Below are positions 24,666-33,059 of a stretch of DNA of 40,820 nt, one piece after another. The stretch spans positions 1 through 40,820 of the forward strand of contig JANJTM010000021.1 in assembly GCA_024711125.1 (NCBI GenBank). The letters run 5' to 3'. How positions within the stretch are numbered: the first letter of the stretch is position 1; the number at the start of each line of letters is the position of its first letter. The position numbers and the translations under genes are program-made. The stretch comes from Rhodothermales bacterium. GTDB lineage: Bacteria > Bacteroidota > Rhodothermia > Rhodothermales > UBA10348. The notes under the pieces were generated by a model, which was not told the origin of the DNA, made no database searches, and saw only the letters and a program-made list of their open reading frames with translations.

Positions 24666-25877
24666 ATGCACATCCTCGACGTCGTCTCGGCCCGCCGACT
24701 CGCCCTTGCCTGCACGGGTCTGCTCAAACCGGATTGGACGGGCTTCCCCTCGCGCTCGCGAGGCGACGCCGACCGGGCTCGACGTACCGCACTGCACGCC
24801 ATCGAGCGCATGGGGTACCTGCAACTGGACTCCGTCTCGGTCGCCGGTGCGCGCTCCCACGCCATCGTTCTGCATTCCCGACTGGATGGTTTCGACGCCC
24901 CTTCGGCCGAGGAGCTGCTTCGACCCGGTGCCCCTATCTTCGAATACTGGGGGCACGAGGCCTCCTGGCTTCCGATGGACCTGTACCCGGTGTTCGAATT
25001 CCGGCGCCGGGAGTTCGCGCACCACCCGTGGTGGGGGGACGTGGTCGGAAAGCATCCCGAGGCCGCCGACCTGGTGCGCCGACGCCTTCGCGACGAAGGG
25101 GCCCTGCGCAGCTCCGATTTCGAGGGTGCGAACCGGGGCGGATGGTGGAACATCAAGGTCGCCTCGAAAATCCTGACCCACCTCTGGTCGTCCGGCGAGG
25201 TGGCGATCCGCGAGCGGCGCGGATTCCAACGCGTCTACGACCTTGCCGAGCGGGTCATTCCGCCCGACGCGATGGCCCGGCCGCTGCCGCAATCCGAAGC
25301 GCTGGACCGGCTGCTGCTGCTCGCTCTGTCGAGCCACGGATGGGCTACGGGCGGGACGCTCGCGCGCACGTGGCGGTTGCGCAACCGTGCGGCCGACCTC
25401 AAGGCATCGCTCGACCGGATGCGGGAAGCGGGCGCGATCGTTCCGTGCGCGCTCGTGGCCGACGGAACGCGGACCGCGGGTTGGATTCGACCGGGGGATC
25501 TTGATCTCGCCGATCGGCTCGGCGCGGTTCGCCCGCGCGGGGACCGTGGTGTCCTGCTCTCGCCGTTCGACCCCCTGCTCTGGGAACGGACCCGGGTATC
25601 GGCGCTCTTCGGCTTCAGCCAGGTCCTGGAGATCTTCAAACCCGCACCGCAGCGCGTATTCGGCTACTATTGCCTGCCGGTCCTGGCCGGAGATCGGCTC
25701 GTGGCGCGCGTGGACCTCAAGGCCGAACGGCGCTCGGGCCTCGTGCGGGTCCTTTCGTGTCATTTCGAGGAATCGGGCCGACGCCGTGGCATGTCCACGG
25801 GGGCCGAAGCCGTGCGCACGGCCCTGGCCCGGTACGGCGCCTCGATCGGCCTGGAGCCCGTGGGGGGGCCGGCGTGA
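24666..25877 (+). CDS. YcaQ/AlkX-type winged-helix DNA glycosylase
   Basis: A 403-residue protein of the HTH_42 superfamily, whose studied members remove damaged bases and open interstrand DNA cross-links. The catalytic Q-x-D motif of the YcaQ/AlkX branch is present as GYLQLDSVSV (Q53, D55), followed by the winged-helix segments. Other family traits are FEYWGHEASWLPMDLYP, VYDLAERVIPPDA and the C-terminal LLSPFDPLLWERTRVSALFGF and VFGYYCLPVLAGDRLVARVDLKAER. It starts at 24666; an upstream start at 24561 would overlap the FKBP gene's 5' end. It is divergent from the FKBP gene and convergent with the DUF6504 gene. Confidence 0.9.
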   Translation: MHILDVVSARRLALACTGLLKPDWTGFPSRSRGDADRARRTALHAIERMGYLQLDSVSVAGARSHAIVLHSRLDGFDAPSAEELLRPGAPIFEYWGHEASWLPMDLYPVFEFRRREFAHHPWWGDVVGKHPEAADLVRRRLRDEGALRSSDFEGANRGGWWNIKVASKILTHLWSSGEVAIRERRGFQRVYDLAERVIPPDAMARPLPQSEALDRLLLLALSSHGWATGGTLARTWRLRNRAADLKASLDRMREAGAIVPCALVADGTRTAGWIRPGDLDLADRLGAVRPRGDRGVLLSPFDPLLWERTRVSALFGFSQVLEIFKPAPQRVFGYYCLPVLAGDRLVARVDLKAERRSGLVRVLSCHFEESGRRRGMSTGAEAVRTALARYGASIGLEPVGGPA

Positions 25878-25892
25878 CGGCATTCCGGTGCC

Positions 25893-26126
25893 TCAGTCCA
25901 GCTCCTTCGACAACACCCACCGCCCCCCCGTCCGGTACAGTTCGACCGCGCCCCGGTCGGTGCGCACGCGGAAGAAGACCCGCTTCTCCTCGTCACCCCA
26001 CCAGTGTCCCTGCACGACCCAGGCGTCGAGCATCTCCCGCACGCGGTACACCCGTCCGTCCCGCCGGATTTCGACCGGCCACCCGCGCACGTCGCGCACC
26101 TCGATATCGTCGCTGCGGCGTTTCAT
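25893..26126 (-). CDS. Small DUF6504 family protein
   Basis: A 77-residue basic protein with EVRDVRGWPVEIRRDGRVYRV, W-x-x-x-GHWWGDEE and VFFRVRTDRGAVELYR, which match the DUF6504 pattern. In other bacteria such proteins often lie next to the DnaE2/ImuB mutasome genes, suggesting a DNA-repair link, but those genes are not in this window. Here it follows a DNA glycosylase gene on the opposite strand, with 15 bases between the two stops. Confidence 0.8.
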   Translation of the reverse strand: MKRRSDDIEVRDVRGWPVEIRRDGRVYRVREMLDAWVVQGHWWGDEEKRVFFRVRTDRGAVELYRTGGRWVLSKELD

Positions 26127-26159
26127 CGCAGGTCAACGCCATTTTTCCCGGTCGGAGGG

Positions 26160-26190
26160 TTGTCTTCGTTACATGTGCAGTATATGTTCG
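26160..26190 (+). promoter_or_regulatory. Bacteroidota-type promoter of the SDR gene
   Basis: TTGT (26160-26163), a 19-base spacer and TATGTTCG (26183-26190) match the TTTG / TAnnTTTG consensus well. It lies 59 bases before the ATG at 26250, in an AT-rich pocket. Best promoter candidate of the window. Confidence 0.55.
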
Positions 26191-26249
26191 GCCTTCGGCG
26201 GTCCGCAAGATGTGCGACATCGCCGGGCGCACGAAACCCGAAGACGCCC

Positions 26250-27092
26250 ATGACCCTCCCGCTCGAAAACCGGATCGCCCTCGTCACGGGCGCCAGCCGC
26301 GGCATCGGCCTCGGCATCGCGCACGAGCTCGGACTCGCCGGCGCCACGGTCTACGTGACCGGCCGCAGCCGCCGCGGTCGGCCGACCGTGGACGACATGC
26401 CCGGCACGATCGACGACTCCGCCGACCTCGTCACGGCCTCGGGCGGAACGGGCATCGCCGTCGAATGCGACCACACCGACCCGGCGGCGGTCGAAGCCCT
26501 CGCCGCCCGCATCGCTTCGGAGCAGGAGCGATTGGACCTGCTCGTCCATGCGGCCTGGGGCGGATACGAGCAGTACGACGCCGCCATGTTCGCGAAACCC
26601 GTCGAGGACCAGCCGCTCTGGCGCTGGCAGCGCATGATGGGCACGGGAGTCACGGCCCAGTACGACACGACCCGGGCCCTGGCGCCCCTCCTGCTCGCGG
26701 CTCCCCGCGGCCTCGTCGTGCACATCTCGGCGGGCGACGGGGGCAAGTTCCTGCATGACGTGCAGTACGACGTAGCCAAGGCCGCCGTCGACCGGCTGGG
26801 GTTCGCCTTCGCCCGGCGGTGGCGGGCGGAACGCGCGACCGCGGTGGTCATCCACCCCGGTTTCACCCGCACCGAGCGCGTACTCGCCGCCGCGCCGGCC
26901 GAAGCGATCGCGTTCACCCACTCCCCCCGGTACGTCGGAAGGGCCGTCGTGGCCCTCGCCGCCGACCCCGACGTCAAGCGGCACGGGGGACTCGTGTTCA
27001 AGGTGGCGGATCTCGGCCGCACGTACGATTTTGCGGACATTGACGGAACGCGCCCGGAACCGTTCGTCATTCCCGATTCGCTCGACGGCTGA
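26250..27092 (+). CDS. Short-chain dehydrogenase/reductase (DHRS1-like)
   Basis: A 280-residue NAD(P)-dependent oxidoreductase. The cofactor-binding TGASRGIG motif is near residue 13, followed by YVTGRSRRGR, whose arginines suggest NADP preference. The catalytic residues are S160 (HISAG), Y173 and K177 (YDVAK). HPGFTRTERVL follows the active site as in the DHRS1 group. The substrate is unknown. It has its own promoter (26160-26190) and is followed after 34 bases by the FMN-binding protein gene, probably in one transcript. Confidence 0.93.
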   Translation: MTLPLENRIALVTGASRGIGLGIAHELGLAGATVYVTGRSRRGRPTVDDMPGTIDDSADLVTASGGTGIAVECDHTDPAAVEALAARIASEQERLDLLVHAAWGGYEQYDAAMFAKPVEDQPLWRWQRMMGTGVTAQYDTTRALAPLLLAAPRGLVVHISAGDGGKFLHDVQYDVAKAAVDRLGFAFARRWRAERATAVVIHPGFTRTERVLAAAPAEAIAFTHSPRYVGRAVVALAADPDVKRHGGLVFKVADLGRTYDFADIDGTRPEPFVIPDSLDG

Positions 27093-27126
27093 CCCGGCGT
27101 CCCGACGGACACGATTCCCGACCCGC

Positions 27127-27774
27127 ATGCCCTCTTCCGCCCGCGGCCGCGTACGCCGCATCCCCGACCGCGCGCGCTACGACCGCGAGACCGTCTACGC
27201 CATCCTCGACGAGGCCCCGATCTGCCACGTCGCGTTCGTGGTCGACAGCCAGCCGTTCGTCATTCCCACCCTGCACGGCCGCCTGGGCGACGAACTCGTG
27301 CTGCACGGCGCGAAAGCGAGCCGCATGCTCAAGCACGCGGCCGCCGGCTTTCCGATAAGCGTCGCGGCCACGCTGGTCGACGGCATCGTGCTCGCCCGCA
27401 GCGTCTTCCACCACTCGATGAACTACCGGAGCGTGGTGCTTTTCGGCACGGGCCGGCTCGTGGACGACGTGGCCGGTAAGCTCGAGGCTCTGAAGGCGAT
27501 CAGCGACCACCTGGCGCCGGGTAGGTGGGAAGACGCGCGGCTTCCGAATGCGAAGGAACTGGCCGCCACGAGCGTCATCGCGATGAAAATCGAGGAGGCC
27601 ACGGCGAAGATCCGTGCGGGCGGGCCGAACGACGACGCGGAGGACTACGCCCTGCCGGTCTGGGCGGGCGTACTGCCGCTGCGCATGGTTGCCGGCCCGC
27701 TGGAGGCGGATCCGAAGCGGCACACGGACGAGCCCGTGCCCGTCTACCTCGCCGCGCTCGAGACCGGTTCCTGA
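27127..27774 (+). CDS. Pyridoxamine 5'-phosphate oxidase-like FMN-binding protein
   Basis: A 215-residue split-barrel flavin protein. Typical traits are the ILDEAPICHVAFV strand, PFVIPTLHGRLGDELVLHGAKASRML, LVDGIVLARSVFHHSMNYRSVVLFGTGRLV and the C-terminal YALPVWAGVLPLRM, matching the Pyridox_ox_2/NimA-like group. Such proteins bind FMN or related cofactors and reduce small substrates; antibiotic or nitro-compound reduction is possible but not shown. It lies downstream of the SDR gene. Confidence 0.9.
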   Translation: MPSSARGRVRRIPDRARYDRETVYAILDEAPICHVAFVVDSQPFVIPTLHGRLGDELVLHGAKASRMLKHAAAGFPISVAATLVDGIVLARSVFHHSMNYRSVVLFGTGRLVDDVAGKLEALKAISDHLAPGRWEDARLPNAKELAATSVIAMKIEEATAKIRAGGPNDDAEDYALPVWAGVLPLRMVAGPLEADPKRHTDEPVPVYLAALETGS

Positions 27775-27854
27775 TCGGAATCGGGGTTTCCGCCGGATGC
27801 GCGGCGGGTCGGGCAGCGATCGAATTCGCGCCCGACCCGCCGGCTTTCTGCAGG

Positions 27855-29819
27855 TCAGCGTAGCAGGGTCATGACGCGGGATTCGACGTAGGATCCAGCC
27901 TCGAGACGATAGAGATACGGACCGCTGGGGAGGGATCCCGCCTCGAACGAAACCTCGTGCGTACCCGCCGGGAGCGATCCGTCGATCAGCACCTCGACGG
28001 CCTGTCCGAGCATCGAGTAGATCGTCAACCGGACCTTCGACGACTCCGCGAGCGCGAAGCGGAACCGCGTGGTCGGGTTGAACGGGTTCGGATAGTTGGC
28101 GAAGAGTTCGAATTCCGTCGGAACGACATCCCCGATCCGCTCCACGGCGACACCCGATACCGTCGCGAAGGACTGCGTGGTCCAAGGACCGGGACCGACG
28201 TCGTTCACACCCCTGATCCGCCAGTAATAGGTCGTCCCGCCGCTGAGGGCCGTAGGTGAATAGGTGCGGACGACCAACCCTGAACCCGATTCCACGATGG
28301 AGGCAAATCCGGCGTCCGTGGCGATCTCGATCTCGTACGTGGTCGCGCCGACCACTTCACCCCAGGCCATCGTGAGGACCGTAGGGAGATCGACCGCCCC
28401 CTGGAGGGGCACCAGGCCCGACGGTGCGGCCGACGGCGCGGTCGGCGTCACGAGCGTCGTGAACGAGGCCGACGCCCACGGGCCCGGACCCACGTCGTTC
28501 GTTCCGCGCACCCGCCAGTGGTACGTCGTGCCTTCGGCCAGCCCCGCCGGCGCGAACGAGGCGGTCGCGAGCCCGGTCTGCGAGGCCACGATCGACGCGA
28601 ATCCCGCGTCCGTCGCCACCTGCACCTCGTACGTCGCGGCGCCCGACACGGCGTTCCACGTCAGCGTCGGCGTCGCCGAAACATCCACGCACCCGTTGCA
28701 CGGCACCAGGCCCGACGGTGCCGCCGACGGCGCGGTCGGCGTCACGAGCGTCGTGAACGAGGCCGATGCCCACGGGCCTGTGCCGCCGGCATTACTTCCC
28801 CGTGCCCGCCAGAAGTAGGTCGTGCCCTCGGCCAAACCGGCCGGAGCGTACGAACCGGACGCAAGCCCGGTCTGCGAGGCCACGATCGACGCGAATCCCG
28901 CGTCCGTCGCCACCTGCACCTCGTAGGTCGTGGCGCCCGACACGGCGTTCCACGTCAACGTCGGCGTCACCGAAACGTCCACGCAGCCGTCACAGGGGCT
29001 CAGACCTGCCGGCGCGTCGGCCGGAGCGGCCGGCGCCGCCGGCACGCGGTTGCTGTACCCGATGGCGTAATTCGTGATGGTTCCCACGAAAGGCACCGTG
29101 ATCGTCGTCTCCGTGATCGTGGCGGCCTGGGCCAGCCCGGCGATAACCCACGTGTAGATCGTGGTCGTCGTGGTGACGCCCTGGGTGGTGACCTTGACTT
29201 CCAGCGAATACCTCAGGCACTCGAACGTCCCGTTCGGAAGCGTGATTGTCCCCCACCCGTCGACGTTTCCGGTGTTCTCCTGCGTAATCACCACGTTTCC
29301 GACCCCTTCGATGAACCCGGTATATGTGCTGACGCCGTTCCATGCCGATCCAAAGGTCATCGGCAGGGGATTGGCGATGAGCGGAGGTGTGTACGTCTGG
29401 TTGAAATCGACTCCGCCCTGGAGAGCCTGCGTTCCGAGCGTATTGACGAGACCCGGCTGCAGATCGAAGAAGACATTCGTGAAATCGGCACCGGCCGGGT
29501 CGGTCACGATTGCATAGTCGGCCGTGGGGAATGCGCCGAAACCGGTCAGGCCATCTGCAGGGCTGACCCAGGTCTGGGTGCTGACGTCGCCCTGGGTCCA
29601 CGAAAAGGCCGACATGTCCCAGTTCCTGTTGGCACCGGAGAGATTGATCAGCGGGGTCGCCTGGCCGGCCGTTGCACCCGTCACCGAGTAACTGGTCACC
29701 GTTTCCGTGCGACCGTACATCGCGGTGAGATCGGCCTCAGTAATCACCATCTGGGCCGTGACAACGCGGGTGAAAGGCAGGATAACGAGGACAAGGAGCA
29801 GCGTTCGAGAGACTCGCAT
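27855..29819 (-). CDS. T9SS-sorted secreted protein with three fibronectin-III domains
   Basis: A 654-residue exported protein: signal peptide (TLLLVLVILPFTRVVTAQ), an N-terminal domain of ~250 residues rich in Thr, Gly and aromatics that I do not recognise, three fibronectin type III domains (about 278-375, 376-473 and 474-570; signature TYEVQVATDAGFASIV and WRVRG), and a type A sorting domain from NYPNPFNP (about 575) to the C-terminus. The first two FN3 domains are nearly identical and share a CxxC (PCDGC, PCNGC) that the third lacks (PLQGA). The ATG at 29819 is used; a GTG lies directly in front of it. It is probably secreted and surface-bound, with a binding or adhesion role inferred only from its architecture. 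Confidence 0.88.
   Translation of the reverse strand: MRVSRTLLLVLVILPFTRVVTAQMVITEADLTAMYGRTETVTSYSVTGATAGQATPLINLSGANRNWDMSAFSWTQGDVSTQTWVSPADGLTGFGAFPTADYAIVTDPAGADFTNVFFDLQPGLVNTLGTQALQGGVDFNQTYTPPLIANPLPMTFGSAWNGVSTYTGFIEGVGNVVITQENTGNVDGWGTITLPNGTFECLRYSLEVKVTTQGVTTTTTIYTWVIAGLAQAATITETTITVPFVGTITNYAIGYSNRVPAAPAAPADAPAGLSPCDGCVDVSVTPTLTWNAVSGATTYEVQVATDAGFASIVASQTGLASGSYAPAGLAEGTTYFWRARGSNAGGTGPWASASFTTLVTPTAPSAAPSGLVPCNGCVDVSATPTLTWNAVSGAATYEVQVATDAGFASIVASQTGLATASFAPAGLAEGTTYHWRVRGTNDVGPGPWASASFTTLVTPTAPSAAPSGLVPLQGAVDLPTVLTMAWGEVVGATTYEIEIATDAGFASIVESGSGLVVRTYSPTALSGGTTYYWRIRGVNDVGPGPWTTQSFATVSGVAVERIGDVVPTEFELFANYPNPFNPTTRFRFALAESSKVRLTIYSMLGQAVEVLIDGSLPAGTHEVSFEAGSLPSGPYLYRLEAGSYVESRVMTLLR
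28401..28988 (-). repeat. 294-bp tandem duplication encoding two FN3 domains
   Basis: Two adjacent 294-base units (28401-28694 and 28695-28988) are offset by exactly 98 codons. Long stretches match with only scattered differences (for example around 28571 and 28865). They encode FN3 units 2 and 1. A third, more diverged unit lies at about 28107-28400. Confidence 0.85.
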
Positions 29820-29855
29820 CACGTAATCTGGATATTTTCTGAGGGAAGCGGGCCG

Positions 29856-29887
29856 CGAACCTACGGCTTTCGAAGGTTGGCCGGCAA
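29856..29887 (-). promoter_or_regulatory. Promoter-like boxes of the FN3 protein gene
   Basis: On the minus strand TTG (29887-29885) is followed after 21 bases by TAGGTTCG (29863-29856), 36 bases before the ATG. It overlaps the region used by the divergent NhaC promoter. Confidence 0.4.
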
Positions 29888-29893
29888 GGCGGA

Positions 29894-29924
29894 TTCGCAG
29901 ATTTCGCGGGGCTGCCTATCTTCG
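29894..29924 (+). promoter_or_regulatory. Promoter-like boxes of the nhaC gene
   Basis: TTCG (29894-29897), a 19-base spacer and TATCTTCG (29917-29924), 16 bases before the ATG at 29941. The same TATCTTCG occurs 17 bases before the nuclease gene's start (39045-39052). Confidence 0.45.
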
Positions 29925-29940
29925 GCCAAACCCCGATCGC

Positions 29941-31419
29941 ATGACCCGCACGACGGCGGAAGCCCCCGCGACATTCGGCCAGGCGGTGCTTCCCATCGCC
30001 GTCCTTGCGGCGCTGATCCTCTACGGGCTCCTGCTGCGTCCGCTCGCCCTCGGGCAGCCGGCCATGCCGCTCGAGGTCATCTTTCCACTCGCGTCGGCCT
30101 TCGCGCTCGCGTGGCTGCGGTGGCTGGGACATGGCTGGTCCGACATCCAGGCGTCCATCGTCGCCCGCATGGGCCGCGGCGTGCCGGGCTTCTTCATCCT
30201 CTTCGCGATCGGGCTGTTGATCGGAAGCTGGATGGTCTCGGGCACGATCCCCATGCTCGTCTACTGGGGCATCCGGCTGATCGCACCCGAGTGGATCTAC
30301 CTACTGGCTTTCCTCGTGCCCATCGTGTTCTCCACGCTGACCGGCACGTCGTGGGGCTCGGCCGGAACGGTCGGCGTCGTCATCATGGGCATCGCCTTGT
30401 CGGTGGGCGCCGACCTCGCGATCACGGCCGGCGCCGTGATCGGCGGGGCCTACTTCGGCGACAAGCTCTCCCCGCTCAGCGACACGACCGTCATGGCGTC
30501 ACTGGGGGCGGAAGTGGACCTGATGGACCACGTGCGGTCCATGCTGTGGACCACCATTCCGTCGGCGCTCGCGGCCGCGCTCGTGTACACGGTGGTCGGC
30601 CTGATGCATCCGCCGGGGGGCTCCGGCACGACCGCCGAATCGGTGGCGTTCCTGGCCTCGCTCGAACGCATGTTCCGGTTCAACCCGGTGCTGCTGCTTC
30701 CGCCATTGATCGTGCTCGTCGGATCGATTCGCCGCTACCCGACCATCCCCGTTCTCGGGGTCGGAATCCTGACGGCCTCCGTCCTCGCCGTCACCGTACA
30801 GCCGTTCGGCGCGGGCGACGTCTTCATGTCGTTGCGTACCGGATTCACGCCCGACATGGCGGCCGCGTGGTCCGGGGAAGTGCCGGACGGTGTCGCCTCC
30901 CTCGTCTCGCGCGGAGGCCTCTACTCGATGCGGGAGGCCGTTTTCGTCGCATTCCTGGTCTTCTTCTTCATTGGCGCGATCGACCGGATCGACGCCATGC
31001 CTACGGTCGTGTCGCGGGTATTCCGGTTCGCCGAATCCCGCCCGTCGACCGTGCTCTCGGCGCTGGGCGCAGCCGCCGTCACCAACTCGCTCACCTCGAA
31101 CCAGTACGCGACGTCGTTCATCGTCGGAGACGCCTTCCGCGCGAAATTCGACCGGCTGGGCGTCCCGCGGCGCATCCTGTCGCGCTCGATCGAAGACACC
31201 GGTACGATGATCGAGCCGCTCGTGCCGTGGCACCCGACGGCCCTCTTCATGGTCGCGACCCTCGGCATCCCGGTCGCCGAGTACTGGCGCTGGGAGCTGC
31301 TCACGCTCTTCAACTTCGTCGTCGCCCCCACCCTCGCGATCACGGGTATCGGGTGTTTCTACGGGGAGAAGCGGGGTTCGTCGGAAGCCGATTCGCAGGC
31401 GGAACATCGCCCCGCGTAA
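29941..31419 (+). CDS. nhaC: NhaC family Na+/H+ antiporter
   Basis: A 492-residue protein with about twelve membrane helices. Family motifs are STLTGTSWGSAGTVGVV, AGAVIGGAYFGDKLSPLSDTT with polar residues inside the membrane, and SRSIEDTGTMIEPLVPWHP. It exchanges sodium (or malate/lactate and sodium in MleN-type members) for protons across the inner membrane. The short tail is polar. The start at 29941 directly follows its promoter box. Fits a saline habitat, which is an inference. Confidence 0.93.
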   Translation: MTRTTAEAPATFGQAVLPIAVLAALILYGLLLRPLALGQPAMPLEVIFPLASAFALAWLRWLGHGWSDIQASIVARMGRGVPGFFILFAIGLLIGSWMVSGTIPMLVYWGIRLIAPEWIYLLAFLVPIVFSTLTGTSWGSAGTVGVVIMGIALSVGADLAITAGAVIGGAYFGDKLSPLSDTTVMASLGAEVDLMDHVRSMLWTTIPSALAAALVYTVVGLMHPPGGSGTTAESVAFLASLERMFRFNPVLLLPPLIVLVGSIRRYPTIPVLGVGILTASVLAVTVQPFGAGDVFMSLRTGFTPDMAAAWSGEVPDGVASLVSRGGLYSMREAVFVAFLVFFFIGAIDRIDAMPTVVSRVFRFAESRPSTVLSALGAAAVTNSLTSNQYATSFIVGDAFRAKFDRLGVPRRILSRSIEDTGTMIEPLVPWHPTALFMVATLGIPVAEYWRWELLTLFNFVVAPTLAITGIGCFYGEKRGSSEADSQAEHRPA

Positions 31420-31445
31420 GCGTCCAACAGGTCTAGGACCGGCAA

Positions 31446-31649
31446 ATGACGCAATCCATGGACAAGACGGTCGCTTTCAAGGGGAAGATCTCCGAAGCTC
31501 CCTCGGACGCCGAATACTGGCGCTCCCGGCCGCCCGAAGAGCGGCTGGCCGCAGTTGAAGAACTCAGGCGCGATTTCCACGGACCCCACTATGATTCTGA
31601 GCAACGACTTCAGAGAGTGGTTCGGATTGTCGTCCGGAAGGATCAATAG
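31446..31649 (+). CDS. Small antitoxin-like protein without a visible partner
   Basis: A 67-residue protein: YWRSRPPEERLAAVEELRRDFHG followed by a basic end with RLQRVVRIV. This pattern (YW-x-S/R-x-PEER-x-x-VE-x-LRR) is seen in small proteins that usually lie in front of a nucleotidyltransferase-type gene and are annotated as putative antitoxins. No such partner follows: the next gene is on the other strand and overlaps it by seven bases at the 3' end. An internal ATG at 31458 is an alternative start. It could be an orphan remnant. Confidence 0.65.
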   Translation: MTQSMDKTVAFKGKISEAPSDAEYWRSRPPEERLAAVEELRRDFHGPHYDSEQRLQRVVRIVVRKDQ

Positions 31650-32926
31650 TCCCACAACCCCCGTTCGGCGGCGATCGCGTCGAAGCGCGAGCGGAAACGG
31701 TTCAGTCCGTCCTCCAGGTCTACTCCCTGCGCGACGATCCACACGACGGTCATGGACCTTGTCTCGCCCGGGGCCAGCTCTATGGGTCGGAGCGAGAGCA
31801 GACTGCGCCAGTCCGTCCGCTCGCTGATCCACCCGGTGCCCGCGACCGGATCGCCCGTAAAAGCGAACCGGGTCGCCTGTCCCGTGGTCGGGTCGATCAT
31901 GGGCTCGCCCGTGGCGGAGAGGCCCTGGAGCGCCCAGAGGGCGACCTGCCCGGCCTCGAGCCTCTCACCGGAGAAGTTCGGATACGGGGTGTTGAACTCC
32001 TGCCGTGTCCAGATCCGGTGGGCCAGCATCTCGGGCCCGAGGCCTTCCGGCGCCGACGTGTCCAGGATCGCGAAGCCTTCCACCAGACCGTAACACGCGT
32101 CGGCCTGTTCGCCGTCCTCGGCGTGTCGGGCAGTGTAGACGAAGGTCAGACGCCTTTCCGGATCGTAGCCTACCTGGTTATGCCAGTAGGTGAGGCCGGG
32201 GCAGACGGCGACTCCCGTCCGATTGCGGAACAGGTCGGGATCGGCTCCAAACCCGACGTGCAGGTCCCGGTACGCCTCCCTCCCCCGGTTCGTGACGTCG
32301 TACCGCAGGAAGAAGGACTCCGACAGGTCTTGACGGTCCCACATCCATGCCGAGAGAGCGATCCCCAGATCAGAGAGGGCCCGATCCGGATCGAATCTCG
32401 CGGAGGGTACGTAGGCGGCCCACGCCATCCGGTCTCCGTAGAGCCGGGGGGAACCGTCCGGGTCGGCCGGGGCCCCGAGTCGGCTCGGCCAGTTCACGAT
32501 TTGCCGGCGGGCGCTTTCGCGGTCGACCTTGAACACGCCGACGGGCCCGTATCCCGTCGAATCGAATTCGAATCCGTTTCCTCGGGTACCGACGGTGTTG
32601 GACCGTATGCCGTCCCGTTCGGCCGCCAGCCACAGACCGGCCATACTCAACAGCCAGGACCGAAGGGTGGGGTCCCCCGGGTCGAGGTTCCATGCCGTGC
32701 CGGCAATTCCGCCCAGCCTGTCCACTCGGAAGCCCAGCACTTCGTTTTCCAGGTACTGACTTGGCTCGGGCGTCAACGCCCCGGTCCGAAGCTCGTCCCG
32801 CGACGAACCGGTCGCCGACCCACCGCCCGGGATGGTTCCCTGGCTGTCGCAGCCGACCGCCGCCGCGACGGCAACCGCGAGCCCCAGGGTCCACGCAGCC
32901 GACCTCGGATATCGTTCCTGTGCCAT
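31643..32926 (-). CDS. Putative lipoprotein of unknown function
   Basis: A 427-residue exported protein. The N-terminal hydrophobic stretch ends AAAVGC, a plausible lipobox. The body is aromatic- and glycine-rich, beta-like, with recognisable segments GLWLAAERDGIRSN, RGNGFEFDSTGYGPVGVF, WMWDRQDLSESFFLRYDVTNRG and DLHVGFGADPDLF. The last segments recall the ligand/surface proteins with jelly-roll or Ig-like strands found in Ignavibacteria and Rhodothermota, but I do not recognise a named family. It ends ETRSMTVVWIVAQGVDLEDGL. It is transcribed from its own promoter-like boxes at 32945-32975. No sorting domain follows. Confidence 0.75.
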   Translation of the reverse strand: MAQERYPRSAAWTLGLAVAVAAAVGCDSQGTIPGGGSATGSSRDELRTGALTPEPSQYLENEVLGFRVDRLGGIAGTAWNLDPGDPTLRSWLLSMAGLWLAAERDGIRSNTVGTRGNGFEFDSTGYGPVGVFKVDRESARRQIVNWPSRLGAPADPDGSPRLYGDRMAWAAYVPSARFDPDRALSDLGIALSAWMWDRQDLSESFFLRYDVTNRGREAYRDLHVGFGADPDLFRNRTGVAVCPGLTYWHNQVGYDPERRLTFVYTARHAEDGEQADACYGLVEGFAILDTSAPEGLGPEMLAHRIWTRQEFNTPYPNFSGERLEAGQVALWALQGLSATGEPMIDPTTGQATRFAFTGDPVAGTGWISERTDWRSLLSLRPIELAPGETRSMTVVWIVAQGVDLEDGLNRFRSRFDAIAAERGLWDY

Positions 32927-32944
32927 GATTTCGAAAGGACACGG

Positions 32945-32975
32945 GCAACATAGCGCCCGACCCTCCCGCTTGAAA
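32945..32975 (-). promoter_or_regulatory. Promoter-like boxes of the lipoprotein gene
   Basis: On the minus strand TTTC (32975-32972), a 19-base spacer and TATGTTGC (32952-32945), 18 bases before the ATG at 32926. Confidence 0.4.
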
Positions 32976-33059
32976 CACGGGAGCCTCGATTTGCCCTCTC
33001 GAACCGAACCCGTTGCCGTTCTCTTCGGGCTGCAGCTTGTCGCCTGACGGTCCCCGGTG

